Assembly: GCA_009693345.1 (NCBI GenBank)
Contig: SHXL01000066.1
Coordinates: 1 to 12,742, forward strand
Source: Betaproteobacteria bacterium
GTDB lineage: Bacteria; Pseudomonadota; Gammaproteobacteria; Burkholderiales; SG8-39
Direction of reading: 5' to 3'
Length of the DNA stretch: 12,742 nt
Shown piece by piece: positions 1 to 7,339 of the stretch. The number at the start of each line of letters is the position of its first letter. Positions within the stretch are counted from its first letter, which is position 1. The position numbers and the translations under genes were made by a program. The notes under the pieces are model-generated. The model ran no database searches. It had not been told where the DNA came from and saw nothing but the letters and a program-made list of their open reading frames with translations.

Positions 1-8
1 TTCTAGCT

Positions 9-860
9 CTAATTCAGGCGCGCGCAGCGCAGAGTCAGGTCCACCATTTTCGCCCTTACCTCGTCCTGGTCCGCGGCATCGGGCTCGCGTTGCAGGTAAT
101 CGGCGAAGTCCTTGAGCGCCGGGCGCCAGCACTCGAGGCGCTGGTAAACGAAGCCGCGGTCGCGCAGCTCGGCGGGCGATTCCGGCGCCACCACGATCAT
201 CCGGTTGAGCACGGCGAGCAGCCGCTCGGGCTGGTCTTTCTCGCGGTAGACCCCCTTCAGATTGCGCAGCAGGCGCGAGAGAATCTGCCGGTTGCTGGCC
301 GGCTCGAGGAACTGGTCCAGCGGCAGCTCGGCCACCGGGACGCCGCCCAGGGCCTCGCGCGGAATGACGCGCTTCAGGCGATCGCGCAACTCGGTCTCGG
401 GCTGGGGCACGCCGCCGGAAAAAGGATCCAGCACCAGCGTGCCGCCGCGCAACGGCAGGCGCACCAGGAAATGCCCCGGAAATGACACGCCCGCGAACGG
501 CAGACCGATGCGGCGGCCGATCTCCATGTAGAGCACCGCCAGCGTGATCGGTATCCCGGTGCGGCGGTCGATCACTTCGTTCAGGTAGGAATTGCGCGGA
601 TCGTAGTAGTCGTCGATGTTGCCGTCGAAGCCCAGGTCGTCGAAGAGGAACTCGTTCAACGCAATCACCCGGTCCTCGGCCGCCGCCTCCGGCGCGAAGC
701 GCGCGCGCAGCCGCTTCGCATAGCGCTCGATCTCGCCGACATAGCCGTCCACGTCCAACCCGGGATAGGCGTCTTCGGCGATCTGCAGGCAAGCCCGCGC
801 CAGCTCGATCCTGTCGTCCTGGCGCGATACGAGCTCAACAAACGGGTCGAGTCCGGCCAT
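9..860 (-). CDS. SirB1-family transglutaminase-like/TPR protein
   Basis: 283 aa protein of the SirB1 family (E. coli YchA-like), whose biochemical role is not established. The N-terminal two thirds is the SirB1 transglutaminase-like domain: an NSYLNEVIDRRTGIPITLAVLY segment (residues 90-111, shown here only as landmark N90 to Y111), then FPGHFLVR with H130 and LDPF with D145, which occupy the places of the catalytic His and Asp of transglutaminases. I see no Cys in the expected nucleophile position, so enzyme activity is doubtful. Residues about 190-275 form helical TPR-like repeats, suggesting a protein-binding role. I chose the ATG at 860 because it gives the family's normal N-terminus and shares its A with the murJ TGA (TGATG overlap), which indicates translational coupling. 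The frame stays open far upstream inside murJ, but that extension is arginine-rich and unlike any protein. Confidence 0.88.
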   Translation of the reverse strand: MAGLDPFVELVSRQDDRIELARACLQIAEDAYPGLDVDGYVGEIERYAKRLRARFAPEAAAEDRVIALNEFLFDDLGFDGNIDDYYDPRNSYLNEVIDRRTGIPITLAVLYMEIGRRIGLPFAGVSFPGHFLVRLPLRGGTLVLDPFSGGVPQPETELRDRLKRVIPREALGGVPVAELPLDQFLEPASNRQILSRLLRNLKGVYREKDQPERLLAVLNRMIVVAPESPAELRDRGFVYQRLECWRPALKDFADYLQREPDAADQDEVRAKMVDLTLRCARLN

Positions 861-2398
861 CAATCGGCGCCCCGGATGACGAAATGGCGCGGCCGGAACC
901 CCAGCGCGAGCAGGCAGGCGCCATACACCGCAAATCCGAGCAGCACCAGACCTGCAAGCATCGCGCTTTTCCACTGCCAGCCCGCCGCCAGCCAGGCCGC
1001 AGCCGGGCCCATCGCAACGCCAAGCGCCGCGGCCATCGCGACGACCGACACGCCGACCTTGAGCGCGAAGGCGAGCCACCCCGGCTGCGGCGTGTAAATG
1101 TCCTGTTTTCTCAACATCAGATACAACAACAATGCGTTCAAGCAGGCCCCGAGGCCGATCGCGAGCGCCAGGCCCGCGTGCTTGAGCGGGATAATGAACG
1201 CGAGGTTCATCGCCTGCGTCGCGGCGAGCGTGACCAGACCGATCTTCACCGGCGTCACCACGTTCTGCCGGGCATAGAACCCGGGCGCGAGGATTTTCAC
1301 CAGGATCATGCCGACCAGCCCGACGCTGTAGGCGACCAGCGCCTCGCGCGTCATCCAGGCGTCCTCGGCACTGAAGCGGCCGTAGTGGAACAGCGTCGCG
1401 ATCAGGGGCATGGCGAGCACCGCGAGCGCCGCCGCCGCGGGCAGCGCAAGCAGCAGCGTCACGCGCAGCCCCCAGTCCAGGAGCCGGCTGTATTCCTCGG
1501 ACGCGCCTCCGGCATGATGCTTCGACAGGCTGGGCAAAAGGATCGTTCCGAGCGCCACGCCGAGCATGCCGGCGGGAAACTCCATCAGCCGGTCGGCGTA
1601 ATACAGCCACGAGACGCTGCCCGTGACGAGGAACGACGCGAAGATGGTGTTGATCAGGAGCGACACCTGGCTCACCGATACCCCGAACACCGCCGGGCCC
1701 ATCAGCTTGAGCACGCGCGCAACGCCCGGATGCCTGAAATCCAGACGCCAGCGCGGCAGCATGCCGATCTTCCACAGGAACGGCAGCTGAAACGCCAGTT
1801 GCAGCACGCCGCCGATGAATACCGCCCAGGCGAGCACCAGCACCGGCGGGTCGAAGCGCTCGGCGAAGAACGCGGCGCCGACGATGAACGACACATTGAG
1901 CAGCACTGGCGTGAACGCGGGTACCGCGAACCTGCTCCAGGTATTGAGCACGCCCGCGGCCAGCGCCACCAGCGAGATGAAGAGGATGTAGGGAAAGGTG
2001 ATCCGCAGCAGCGCCACAGTCAGTTCGAATTTGCCGGGCTCGGCGGCAAAACCCGGTGCCGACACGTAGACCACGAGCGGCGCCAGGGCCATTCCCACGG
2101 CGGCTGCCGCGAGCAGCGCGAGGAACAGCGCCGTGGAAACGCAGTCCACCAGCGCGCGCGTATCTTCGGGGGACTCGCGGTTGCGAACCTCGGCCAGGAT
2201 AGGCACGAAAGCCTGGGAAAACGCCCCTTCCGCGAACAAGCGCCGCATCAGGTTGGGAATGCGCAGTGCGACGAAAAAGGCGTCCGTTGCCAGGCCCGCG
2301 CCGAACACCCTGGCAATGAAGAAATCCCGCACGTACCCGAGGATCCGCGACAGCAGCGTCATGCTGCTCACCGTGGCCAGGGCGCGAAGTAGGTTCAT
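860..2398 (-). CDS. murJ: Lipid II flippase MurJ (MviN)
   Basis: 512 aa inner-membrane protein of the MOP superfamily that flips the peptidoglycan precursor lipid II to the periplasmic side. It is almost entirely hydrophobic helices, consistent with the 14 membrane segments of MurJ. Residues known to be essential in E. coli MurJ fall at the same numbers here: R18, R24, D39, R52 and R270, the last in the YYADRLMEFP motif, followed by the conserved GVALGTILLPSLSKHH stretch. Length matches the family (about 510 aa). It is co-transcribed with the downstream SirB1-family gene (one-base overlap) and divergent from rpsT, a usual betaproteobacterial order. No clear Shine-Dalgarno sequence precedes the ATG. 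A five-codon frame (MNPHL) at 2412-2395 ends with a TGA that overlaps the murJ ATG. Confidence 0.97.
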   Translation of the reverse strand: MNLLRALATVSSMTLLSRILGYVRDFFIARVFGAGLATDAFFVALRIPNLMRRLFAEGAFSQAFVPILAEVRNRESPEDTRALVDCVSTALFLALLAAAAVGMALAPLVVYVSAPGFAAEPGKFELTVALLRITFPYILFISLVALAAGVLNTWSRFAVPAFTPVLLNVSFIVGAAFFAERFDPPVLVLAWAVFIGGVLQLAFQLPFLWKIGMLPRWRLDFRHPGVARVLKLMGPAVFGVSVSQVSLLINTIFASFLVTGSVSWLYYADRLMEFPAGMLGVALGTILLPSLSKHHAGGASEEYSRLLDWGLRVTLLLALPAAAALAVLAMPLIATLFHYGRFSAEDAWMTREALVAYSVGLVGMILVKILAPGFYARQNVVTPVKIGLVTLAATQAMNLAFIIPLKHAGLALAIGLGACLNALLLYLMLRKQDIYTPQPGWLAFALKVGVSVVAMAAALGVAMGPAAAWLAAGWQWKSAMLAGLVLLGFAVYGACLLALGFRPRHFVIRGAD

Positions 2399-2411
2399 AG
2401 ATGCGGGTTCA

Positions 2412-2420
2412 TGCTAGAAT
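2412..2420 (+). promoter_or_regulatory. Extended -10 promoter of rpsT
   Basis: TGCTAGAAT combines an extended -10 TG (2412-2413) with a TAGAAT hexamer (2415-2420), about 30 bases before the rpsT ATG. The -35 region at 17-bp spacing (2392-2397, GGTTCA) is weak, which an extended -10 can compensate for. Transcription would start near 2427. The ribosome-binding site AGGA (2439-2442) lies 8 bases before the start codon. This is a sequence match only. Confidence 0.55.
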
Positions 2421-2450
2421 CCGCGCCTTTTTTGAAGCAGGAACAAACAC

Positions 2451-2714
2451 ATGGCAAACATCAAATCGGCCCGCAAACGGGCGCGCCAGGCCGTCGGGCT
2501 GCGCGCTCGCAACATGAGCCTGCGCACCACTGCGCGCAGCGCGATCAAGGACGTGAAGAAAGCGATCGCCGCGGGCGACAAGAAAGCGGCCGCAGCCGCG
2601 TTGGTCAAATCGCAGGCGGCGATCGACCGCGTCTCCGCCAAGGGCGTATTGCATCGCAACGCCGCCGCGCGCCACAAGAGCCGCCTCGCCCACGCCATCA
2701 AGGCGATGACCTGA
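2451..2714 (+). CDS. rpsT: 30S ribosomal protein S20
   Basis: 87 aa, the exact usual length of bacterial S20, a primary 16S rRNA-binding protein that acts early in 30S assembly. It begins MANIKSARKRARQA, the conserved N-terminus, and is a lysine/arginine/alanine-rich helical protein throughout, ending in the conserved basic HKSRLAHAIKAM segment. The ATG start has a good ribosome-binding site (AGGA at 2439-2442). E. coli rpsT uses a weak non-ATG start linked to autoregulation; here the start is ATG, so that mechanism is not obviously present. It is a single-gene unit with its own extended -10 promoter and a hairpin right after the stop, convergent with the DUF3579 gene. Confidence 0.98.
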   Translation: MANIKSARKRARQAVGLRARNMSLRTTARSAIKDVKKAIAAGDKKAAAAALVKSQAAIDRVSAKGVLHRNAAARHKSRLAHAIKAMT

Positions 2715-2742
2715 AGGGGAAACAGGGTCCCTTCCCCGTTTT
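2714..2742 (+). terminator. Probable rpsT intrinsic terminator
   Basis: GGGGAA at 2716-2721 can pair with TTCCCC at 2732-2737, and an alternative register pairs AAGGG with CCCTT. A short T tract (2739-2742) follows. The stem is only 6 bp with a 10-base loop, so termination may be partial. The T tract overlaps the stop codon of the convergent DUF3579 gene, which leaves almost no space between the two genes. Confidence 0.6.
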
Positions 2743-3097
2743 AGTCCGTATCACCGGCCCGCAGAACCTTGGCGAGTTCGGTCCGGTTTGCGTCGCGCCC
2801 GTCGCGCGTCTTGAGTTCGTTTTCCCTGGCGAAACCGAGCAGAAAGCGATAAGCCATCGGCTCGATTTCCTCGAGCCGGATGTCCACCACCACGCAGCGC
2901 ACCCCGGCAGCGGTCACCGGATGAACGTAAGGGGAGTACTGCATGCGATGGTCGCCACCGAAGGCGGACATCACGCCGCACAGGCGCTCGGCCCAGTCGC
3001 TCGGCCGGAACGGCTTGCCGTCCAGCGTCACGCCTTGAATGACGAACTCGACGATCGCGTCGGCGGCAGCAGCTACTCCGAGATTGGCCTCGGGCAT
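2741..3097 (-). CDS. DUF3579 family protein
   Basis: 118 aa protein matching the DUF3579 family of betaproteobacteria, of unknown function. Landmarks: FVIQGVTLDGKPFRPSDWAE from residue 18, then RLCGVMSAFGGD, HRMQYSPYVHPV, and VVVDIRLEEIEPMAYRFLLGFA. It has no signal peptide or membrane segment, so it should be a small cytosolic protein. The start is ATG at 3097; no other start codon lies between it and the conserved domain. The ATG sits 5 bases downstream of a perfect TATAAT on the same strand (3108-3103), so its mRNA would begin at or next to the start codon. In betaproteobacteria this gene commonly sits beside rpsT and arginine or decarboxylase genes, suggesting but not proving a link to amino-acid or polyamine metabolism. 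Confidence 0.88.
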   Translation of the reverse strand: MPEANLGVAAAADAIVEFVIQGVTLDGKPFRPSDWAERLCGVMSAFGGDHRMQYSPYVHPVTAAGVRCVVVDIRLEEIEPMAYRFLLGFARENELKTRDGRDANRTELAKVLRAGDTD

Positions 3098-3102
3098 GCG
3101 GA

Positions 3103-3110
3103 ATTATACT
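3103..3110. promoter_or_regulatory. Overlapping divergent -10 elements
   Basis: ATTATACT reads as TATACT on the plus strand (3105-3110) and as a perfect TATAAT on the minus strand (3108-3103). The plus-strand hexamer ends 8 bases before the GTG of the decarboxylase and the minus-strand hexamer ends 5 bases before the ATG of the DUF3579 gene. Predicted transcription starts (about 3117 plus, about 3096 minus) fall at or next to both start codons. The -35 elements are poor on both sides, and neither gene has a Shine-Dalgarno sequence. RNA polymerase could not occupy both sites at once. Confidence 0.5.
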
Positions 3111-3118
3111 GACCCCGC

Positions 3119-5101
3119 GTGACCAAACCCCTCAGCCGGATCCTGGTAATCGAGGACGAACCGCTCCCACTGCGCGAGATCGTCAAGGGCCTGAACGCGG
3201 CCGCGCGCTCGCTCGACAATCCCCTGGGCATCAGCTTCAGCGGCGTCGCCACCGCCCGGGAAGCGCTCGCCGCGATCGAGGCCGACGGCGACATCCAAGC
3301 GGTGCTGGTGGACGACAAGCTCTACTCGCTTCCGGGGCTGAAAAAAAGCAACGGCAAGAAAAAGCTCCAGATGTCGGCGCTGGGACTCGTCCAGCGCATT
3401 ACGCGATTCCGGCCCGAGCTCGATGTCTACATCCTGATCGCGCAGCAGTCCGAGGACGAGGTGGTCGACTCCCTGTTCACCGAGGCAGTGGACGGCTACT
3501 TCTACCGCGAGGAGCGCGACTACCGCGGCATCTACCGCATCCTGAACGCGCAGATCCAGGAAAAGGCGCGCACGCCGTTCACCGACGCGCTGAAGACCTA
3601 CGTCTGGATGGCGAAGGACCAGTGGCACACCCCCGGCCACTCCTCCGGCGAATCGCTGCGCGGCAGCCCGTGGGTCAACGATTTCTACGAATTCATGGGC
3701 GACCACGTATTCGATGCCGACCTCTCCGTTTCGGTGCCGATGCTCGATTCGCTGATGGAACCCCGCGGCGTGATCGCGGAAGCGCAGCAGATGGCGGCCA
3801 AGGCTTTCGGCGCGCGGCGCACTTTCTTCGCCACCAACGGCACCTCGACCGCCAACAAGGTCATCTTCCAGACGCTGCTCGCCCCCGGCGAGAAGCTGCT
3901 GCTCGACCGCAACTGCCACAAGAGCGTGCACCACGGCGTGGTGCTCTCGGGCGCGCACCCGGTCTACCTGGATTCGGCGCTGAACCGGAAATACGGGCTC
4001 TACGGCCCCGTGCCGAAGAGAACCTTGTTGAACGCTATAAAGAAAAATCCGGATGCGCAGGCACTCATCCTCACGTCCTGCACCTACGACGGCCTGCGCT
4101 ACGACCTCGCGCCGGTCGTCAAGGCAGCGCATGCCAGGGGCATCAAGGTGATCGTCGACGAGGCCTGGTACGGCTTCGCGCGCTTCCACCCCGAATTCCG
4201 GCCCACCGCGCTCGAAGCAGGCGCGGACTACGCGACCCAATCGACGCACAAGGTGCTGTCGGCGTTCTCGCAGGCCTCGATGATCCACGTCAACGATCCG
4301 GACTTCAGGGAGCACCTGTTCCGCGAGAACTTCAACATGCACACTTCCACCTCGCCGCAATACGGCCTCATCGCGAGCCTGGACGTAGCGAGGAAGCAGG
4401 CGGTGATGGAGGGCTACAAGCTGCTCTCGCGCACCATCGCGCTCGCCAAGGAGCTGCGCCAGCAGATCAATTCCACTGGCGTGTTCCGCGTGCTGGAACT
4501 GGCCGACCTGCTGCCCGACGAGGTGCTGCATGACGGCATCCGCCTGGACATCACCAAAGTGACGGTCGACGTCTCGGGCTGCGGCTACACGGTGGACGAC
4601 CTGCAAAAGGAGCTGTTCGACCGCTACAACATCCAGATCGAGAAGAGCACCTTCAACACCATCACCTTGCTGCTCACCATCGGCACCACGCGCTCCAAGG
4701 TCTCGCGCCTGTACGACGCACTGATGCGCATCTCGCGCGAGAAGCGCGCGCCGCGCCGCCTGGTGCGCGCGCCGGAAATTCCAGCGTTCACGAAGCTGCG
4801 CTTCCTGCCGCGCGACGCCTACTACTGCGGCGGCGAACTGGTGCCGGTGTTCGACGACAAGGAGCGCGTCAATCGAAAGCTGGCGCATCGCGTTTGCGCC
4901 GACGGCATCGTGCCCTACCCGCCGGGCATCCCGGTGCTGGTTCCCGGCCAGGTGATCACGCCCAAGATCGTCGAGTACCTGGCCAACCTGCTGCGCTCGC
5001 AAAAACGCACCGAGTTGCACGGCATCGTGCACGAGGGCTACCAGCCCTGCGTGCGCGTGCTCAAGCCCAAGGAAGAGCGCGGCTTGCGCCGCATCGGTTA
5101 G
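3119..5101 (+). CDS. Orn/Lys/Arg decarboxylase (PLP, fold type I)
   Basis: 660 aa PLP enzyme that removes CO2 from arginine, lysine or ornithine. Residues 1-150 form a receiver-like wing domain with acidic EDE at 12-14 and VDDK around D65-D66, but without the Thr/Ser and Lys of a working receiver. The PLP core starts at HTPGH (170-174) and has H267 (ring stacking), D347 in VDEAWYG, and the Schiff-base lysine K378 in THKVLSAFSQ. The C-terminal domain ends with YPPGIPVLVPGQ and HEGYQ motifs. E. coli CadA has its lysine at 367 of 715, so the N-terminus here is full length and the C-terminal part is about 65 aa shorter. The GTG start is forced: an in-frame TGA lies three codons upstream (3110-3112). 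The substrate cannot be decided from sequence; neighbouring arg genes favour arginine or ornithine. Confidence 0.93.
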   Translation: MTKPLSRILVIEDEPLPLREIVKGLNAAARSLDNPLGISFSGVATAREALAAIEADGDIQAVLVDDKLYSLPGLKKSNGKKKLQMSALGLVQRITRFRPELDVYILIAQQSEDEVVDSLFTEAVDGYFYREERDYRGIYRILNAQIQEKARTPFTDALKTYVWMAKDQWHTPGHSSGESLRGSPWVNDFYEFMGDHVFDADLSVSVPMLDSLMEPRGVIAEAQQMAAKAFGARRTFFATNGTSTANKVIFQTLLAPGEKLLLDRNCHKSVHHGVVLSGAHPVYLDSALNRKYGLYGPVPKRTLLNAIKKNPDAQALILTSCTYDGLRYDLAPVVKAAHARGIKVIVDEAWYGFARFHPEFRPTALEAGADYATQSTHKVLSAFSQASMIHVNDPDFREHLFRENFNMHTSTSPQYGLIASLDVARKQAVMEGYKLLSRTIALAKELRQQINSTGVFRVLELADLLPDEVLHDGIRLDITKVTVDVSGCGYTVDDLQKELFDRYNIQIEKSTFNTITLLLTIGTTRSKVSRLYDALMRISREKRAPRRLVRAPEIPAFTKLRFLPRDAYYCGGELVPVFDDKERVNRKLAHRVCADGIVPYPPGIPVLVPGQVITPKIVEYLANLLRSQKRTELHGIVHEGYQPCVRVLKPKEERGLRRIG

Positions 5102-5116
5102 ATCATTAACATCATG

Positions 5117-5142
5117 AAAACGGCGGCTTGTGCCGCCGTTTT
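5117..5142. terminator. Perfect bidirectional intrinsic terminator
   Basis: An 11-bp perfect stem, AAAACGGCGGC (5117-5127) and GCCGCCGTTTT (5132-5142), closes a TTGT loop. The GC core is followed by T4 on either strand, so it can stop transcription both ways. It lies 15 bases after the decarboxylase stop and only 22 bases before the argD ATG, so it separates decarboxylase transcription from the arginine genes unless it is read through. Confidence 0.9.
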
Positions 5143-5151
5143 GCATTTATA

Positions 5152-5158
5152 AGGGAGG
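5152..5158 (+). promoter_or_regulatory. Strong ribosome-binding site of argD
   Basis: AGGGAGG lies 6 bases before the argD ATG and is the strongest Shine-Dalgarno match in the window. It begins 10 bases after the terminator stem. I see no convincing promoter between the terminator and this site: the AT-rich GCATTTATAA at 5143-5152 could hold a -10, but no -35 sits at the right distance. Confidence 0.75.
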
Positions 5159-5164
5159 CACGCC

Positions 5165-6370
<1,206 letters not shown>

Positions 6371-6389
6371 GGCAACGGGGCCGGCCGCC

Positions 6390-7325
6390 ATGGCGAAGCT
6401 TCGCCACTACCTGCAATTCAAGGATCTCTCGCGCAAGGAGTACGAGCACGTCTTCGCGCGCACGCGCTGGATCAAGGACAGGTTCAAGCGCTACATGCGC
6501 TACTGGCCGCTCGAAGACCGCACCCTGGCGATGATCTTCGAGAAGCAGAGCACGCGCACGCGCCTGTCGTTCGAGGCCGGCATGCACCAGCTCGGCGGCA
6601 CCGCGATTTTCCTCAGCACCCGCGATTCGCAACTCGGGCGCGGCGAGCCGGTCGAGGATGCGGCGCAGGTGATTTCGCGCATGTGCGACCTGGTCATGAT
6701 CCGCACCTTCGAGCAGGAAATCCTCGAGCGCTTCGCGGGCAGCTCGCGGGTGCCGGTGATCAACGGCCTGACCAACGAGTACCACCCCTGCCAGATCCTG
6801 GCCGACGTCTACACCTTCATCGAGAACCGCGGCTCGATCAGAGGCAAGACGGTCGCCTGGATCGGCGATTCGAACAACGTCTGCAACACCTGGCTGCAGG
6901 CGGCGGAGGTGTTCGACTTCAACGTGCATGTCTCGACGCCGCCGGGCTACGAGGTCGAGCCCGAGCGCGCGGGCCTCTACGGCACCGACCACTACGAGGA
7001 GTTCGCCGACCCGATGAAGGCGGCGAAGGGCGCGCACCTGGTGACCACCGACGTCTGGACCTCGATGGGCTTCGAAGCGGAAAAAGAGGAGCGCAAAAGG
7101 GATTTCGAGGACTGGCAGGTCGACAAGGACATGATGAAGGCGGCACGCAAGGACGCGCTCTTCATGCACTGCCTGCCGGCGCACCGCGGCGAGGAGGTCG
7201 CCGCCAAGGTAATTGACGGAAAACAGAGCGTAGTTTGGGAAGAGGCGGAAAACCGCCTGCATACGCAGAAGGCGCTGATGGAATTCCTGCTGCTGGGCAG
7301 GGTGAAGGACAAGGCGAAGAAGTAA
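6390..7325 (+). CDS. argF: Ornithine carbamoyltransferase
   Basis: 311 aa cytosolic enzyme that joins ornithine and carbamoyl phosphate to make citrulline. Signature residues: carbamoyl-phosphate loop STRTR (54-58), HPCQ (132-135), and the ornithine-site HCLPAHRGEE with C261. The SMG motif in DVWTSMG marks true ornithine rather than acetyl- or succinylornithine transcarbamylases. I chose the ATG at 6390, giving MAKLRHYLQFKDLS, the family's usual start; an in-frame ATG at 6354 would overlap argD and add an unconserved segment. The gene lies 19 bases after argD, with only a modest GGGG ribosome-binding site (6377-6380), so coupling to argD is likely. Codons at about 7202-7245 are unusually AT-rich for this gene. 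Confidence 0.96.
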   Translation: MAKLRHYLQFKDLSRKEYEHVFARTRWIKDRFKRYMRYWPLEDRTLAMIFEKQSTRTRLSFEAGMHQLGGTAIFLSTRDSQLGRGEPVEDAAQVISRMCDLVMIRTFEQEILERFAGSSRVPVINGLTNEYHPCQILADVYTFIENRGSIRGKTVAWIGDSNNVCNTWLQAAEVFDFNVHVSTPPGYEVEPERAGLYGTDHYEEFADPMKAAKGAHLVTTDVWTSMGFEAEKEERKRDFEDWQVDKDMMKAARKDALFMHCLPAHRGEEVAAKVIDGKQSVVWEEAENRLHTQKALMEFLLLGRVKDKAKK

Positions 7326-7339
7326 CTCGCCCAACGCAG

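Noticed and set aside
861..1775. Upstream extension of the SirB1-family frame into murJ.
   Set aside because: The extension is arginine/glycine-rich and unlike any known domain, and the ATG at 860 gives the family N-terminus and a normal TGATG overlap.
884..2392. Long plus-strand open frame opposite murJ (about 500 codons).
   Set aside because: It is an antisense frame of a GC-rich gene: composition is dominated by Arg, His, Gln and Glu with no domain, while the minus strand encodes an intact MurJ with all essential residues.
3341..3347. Run of seven A residues in the decarboxylase as a programmed frameshift site.
   Set aside because: The run is in frame as AAA AAA A, not a standard minus-one slippery arrangement, and the reading frame on both sides encodes a continuous enzyme. 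It may only lie in a lysine-rich linker.
3104..5146. Minus-strand open frame of about 680 codons opposite the decarboxylase.
   Set aside because: Low-complexity Arg/Val/His-rich product with no motif. The plus strand has a complete PLP enzyme with catalytic residues.
7235..7339. Earlier ATG for the flavin dehydrogenase, inside argF.
   Set aside because: The added 35 residues are encoded in the wrong frame of argF and show no similarity to the family N-terminus, which starts at YPRLMAPLSL just after the ATG at 7340.
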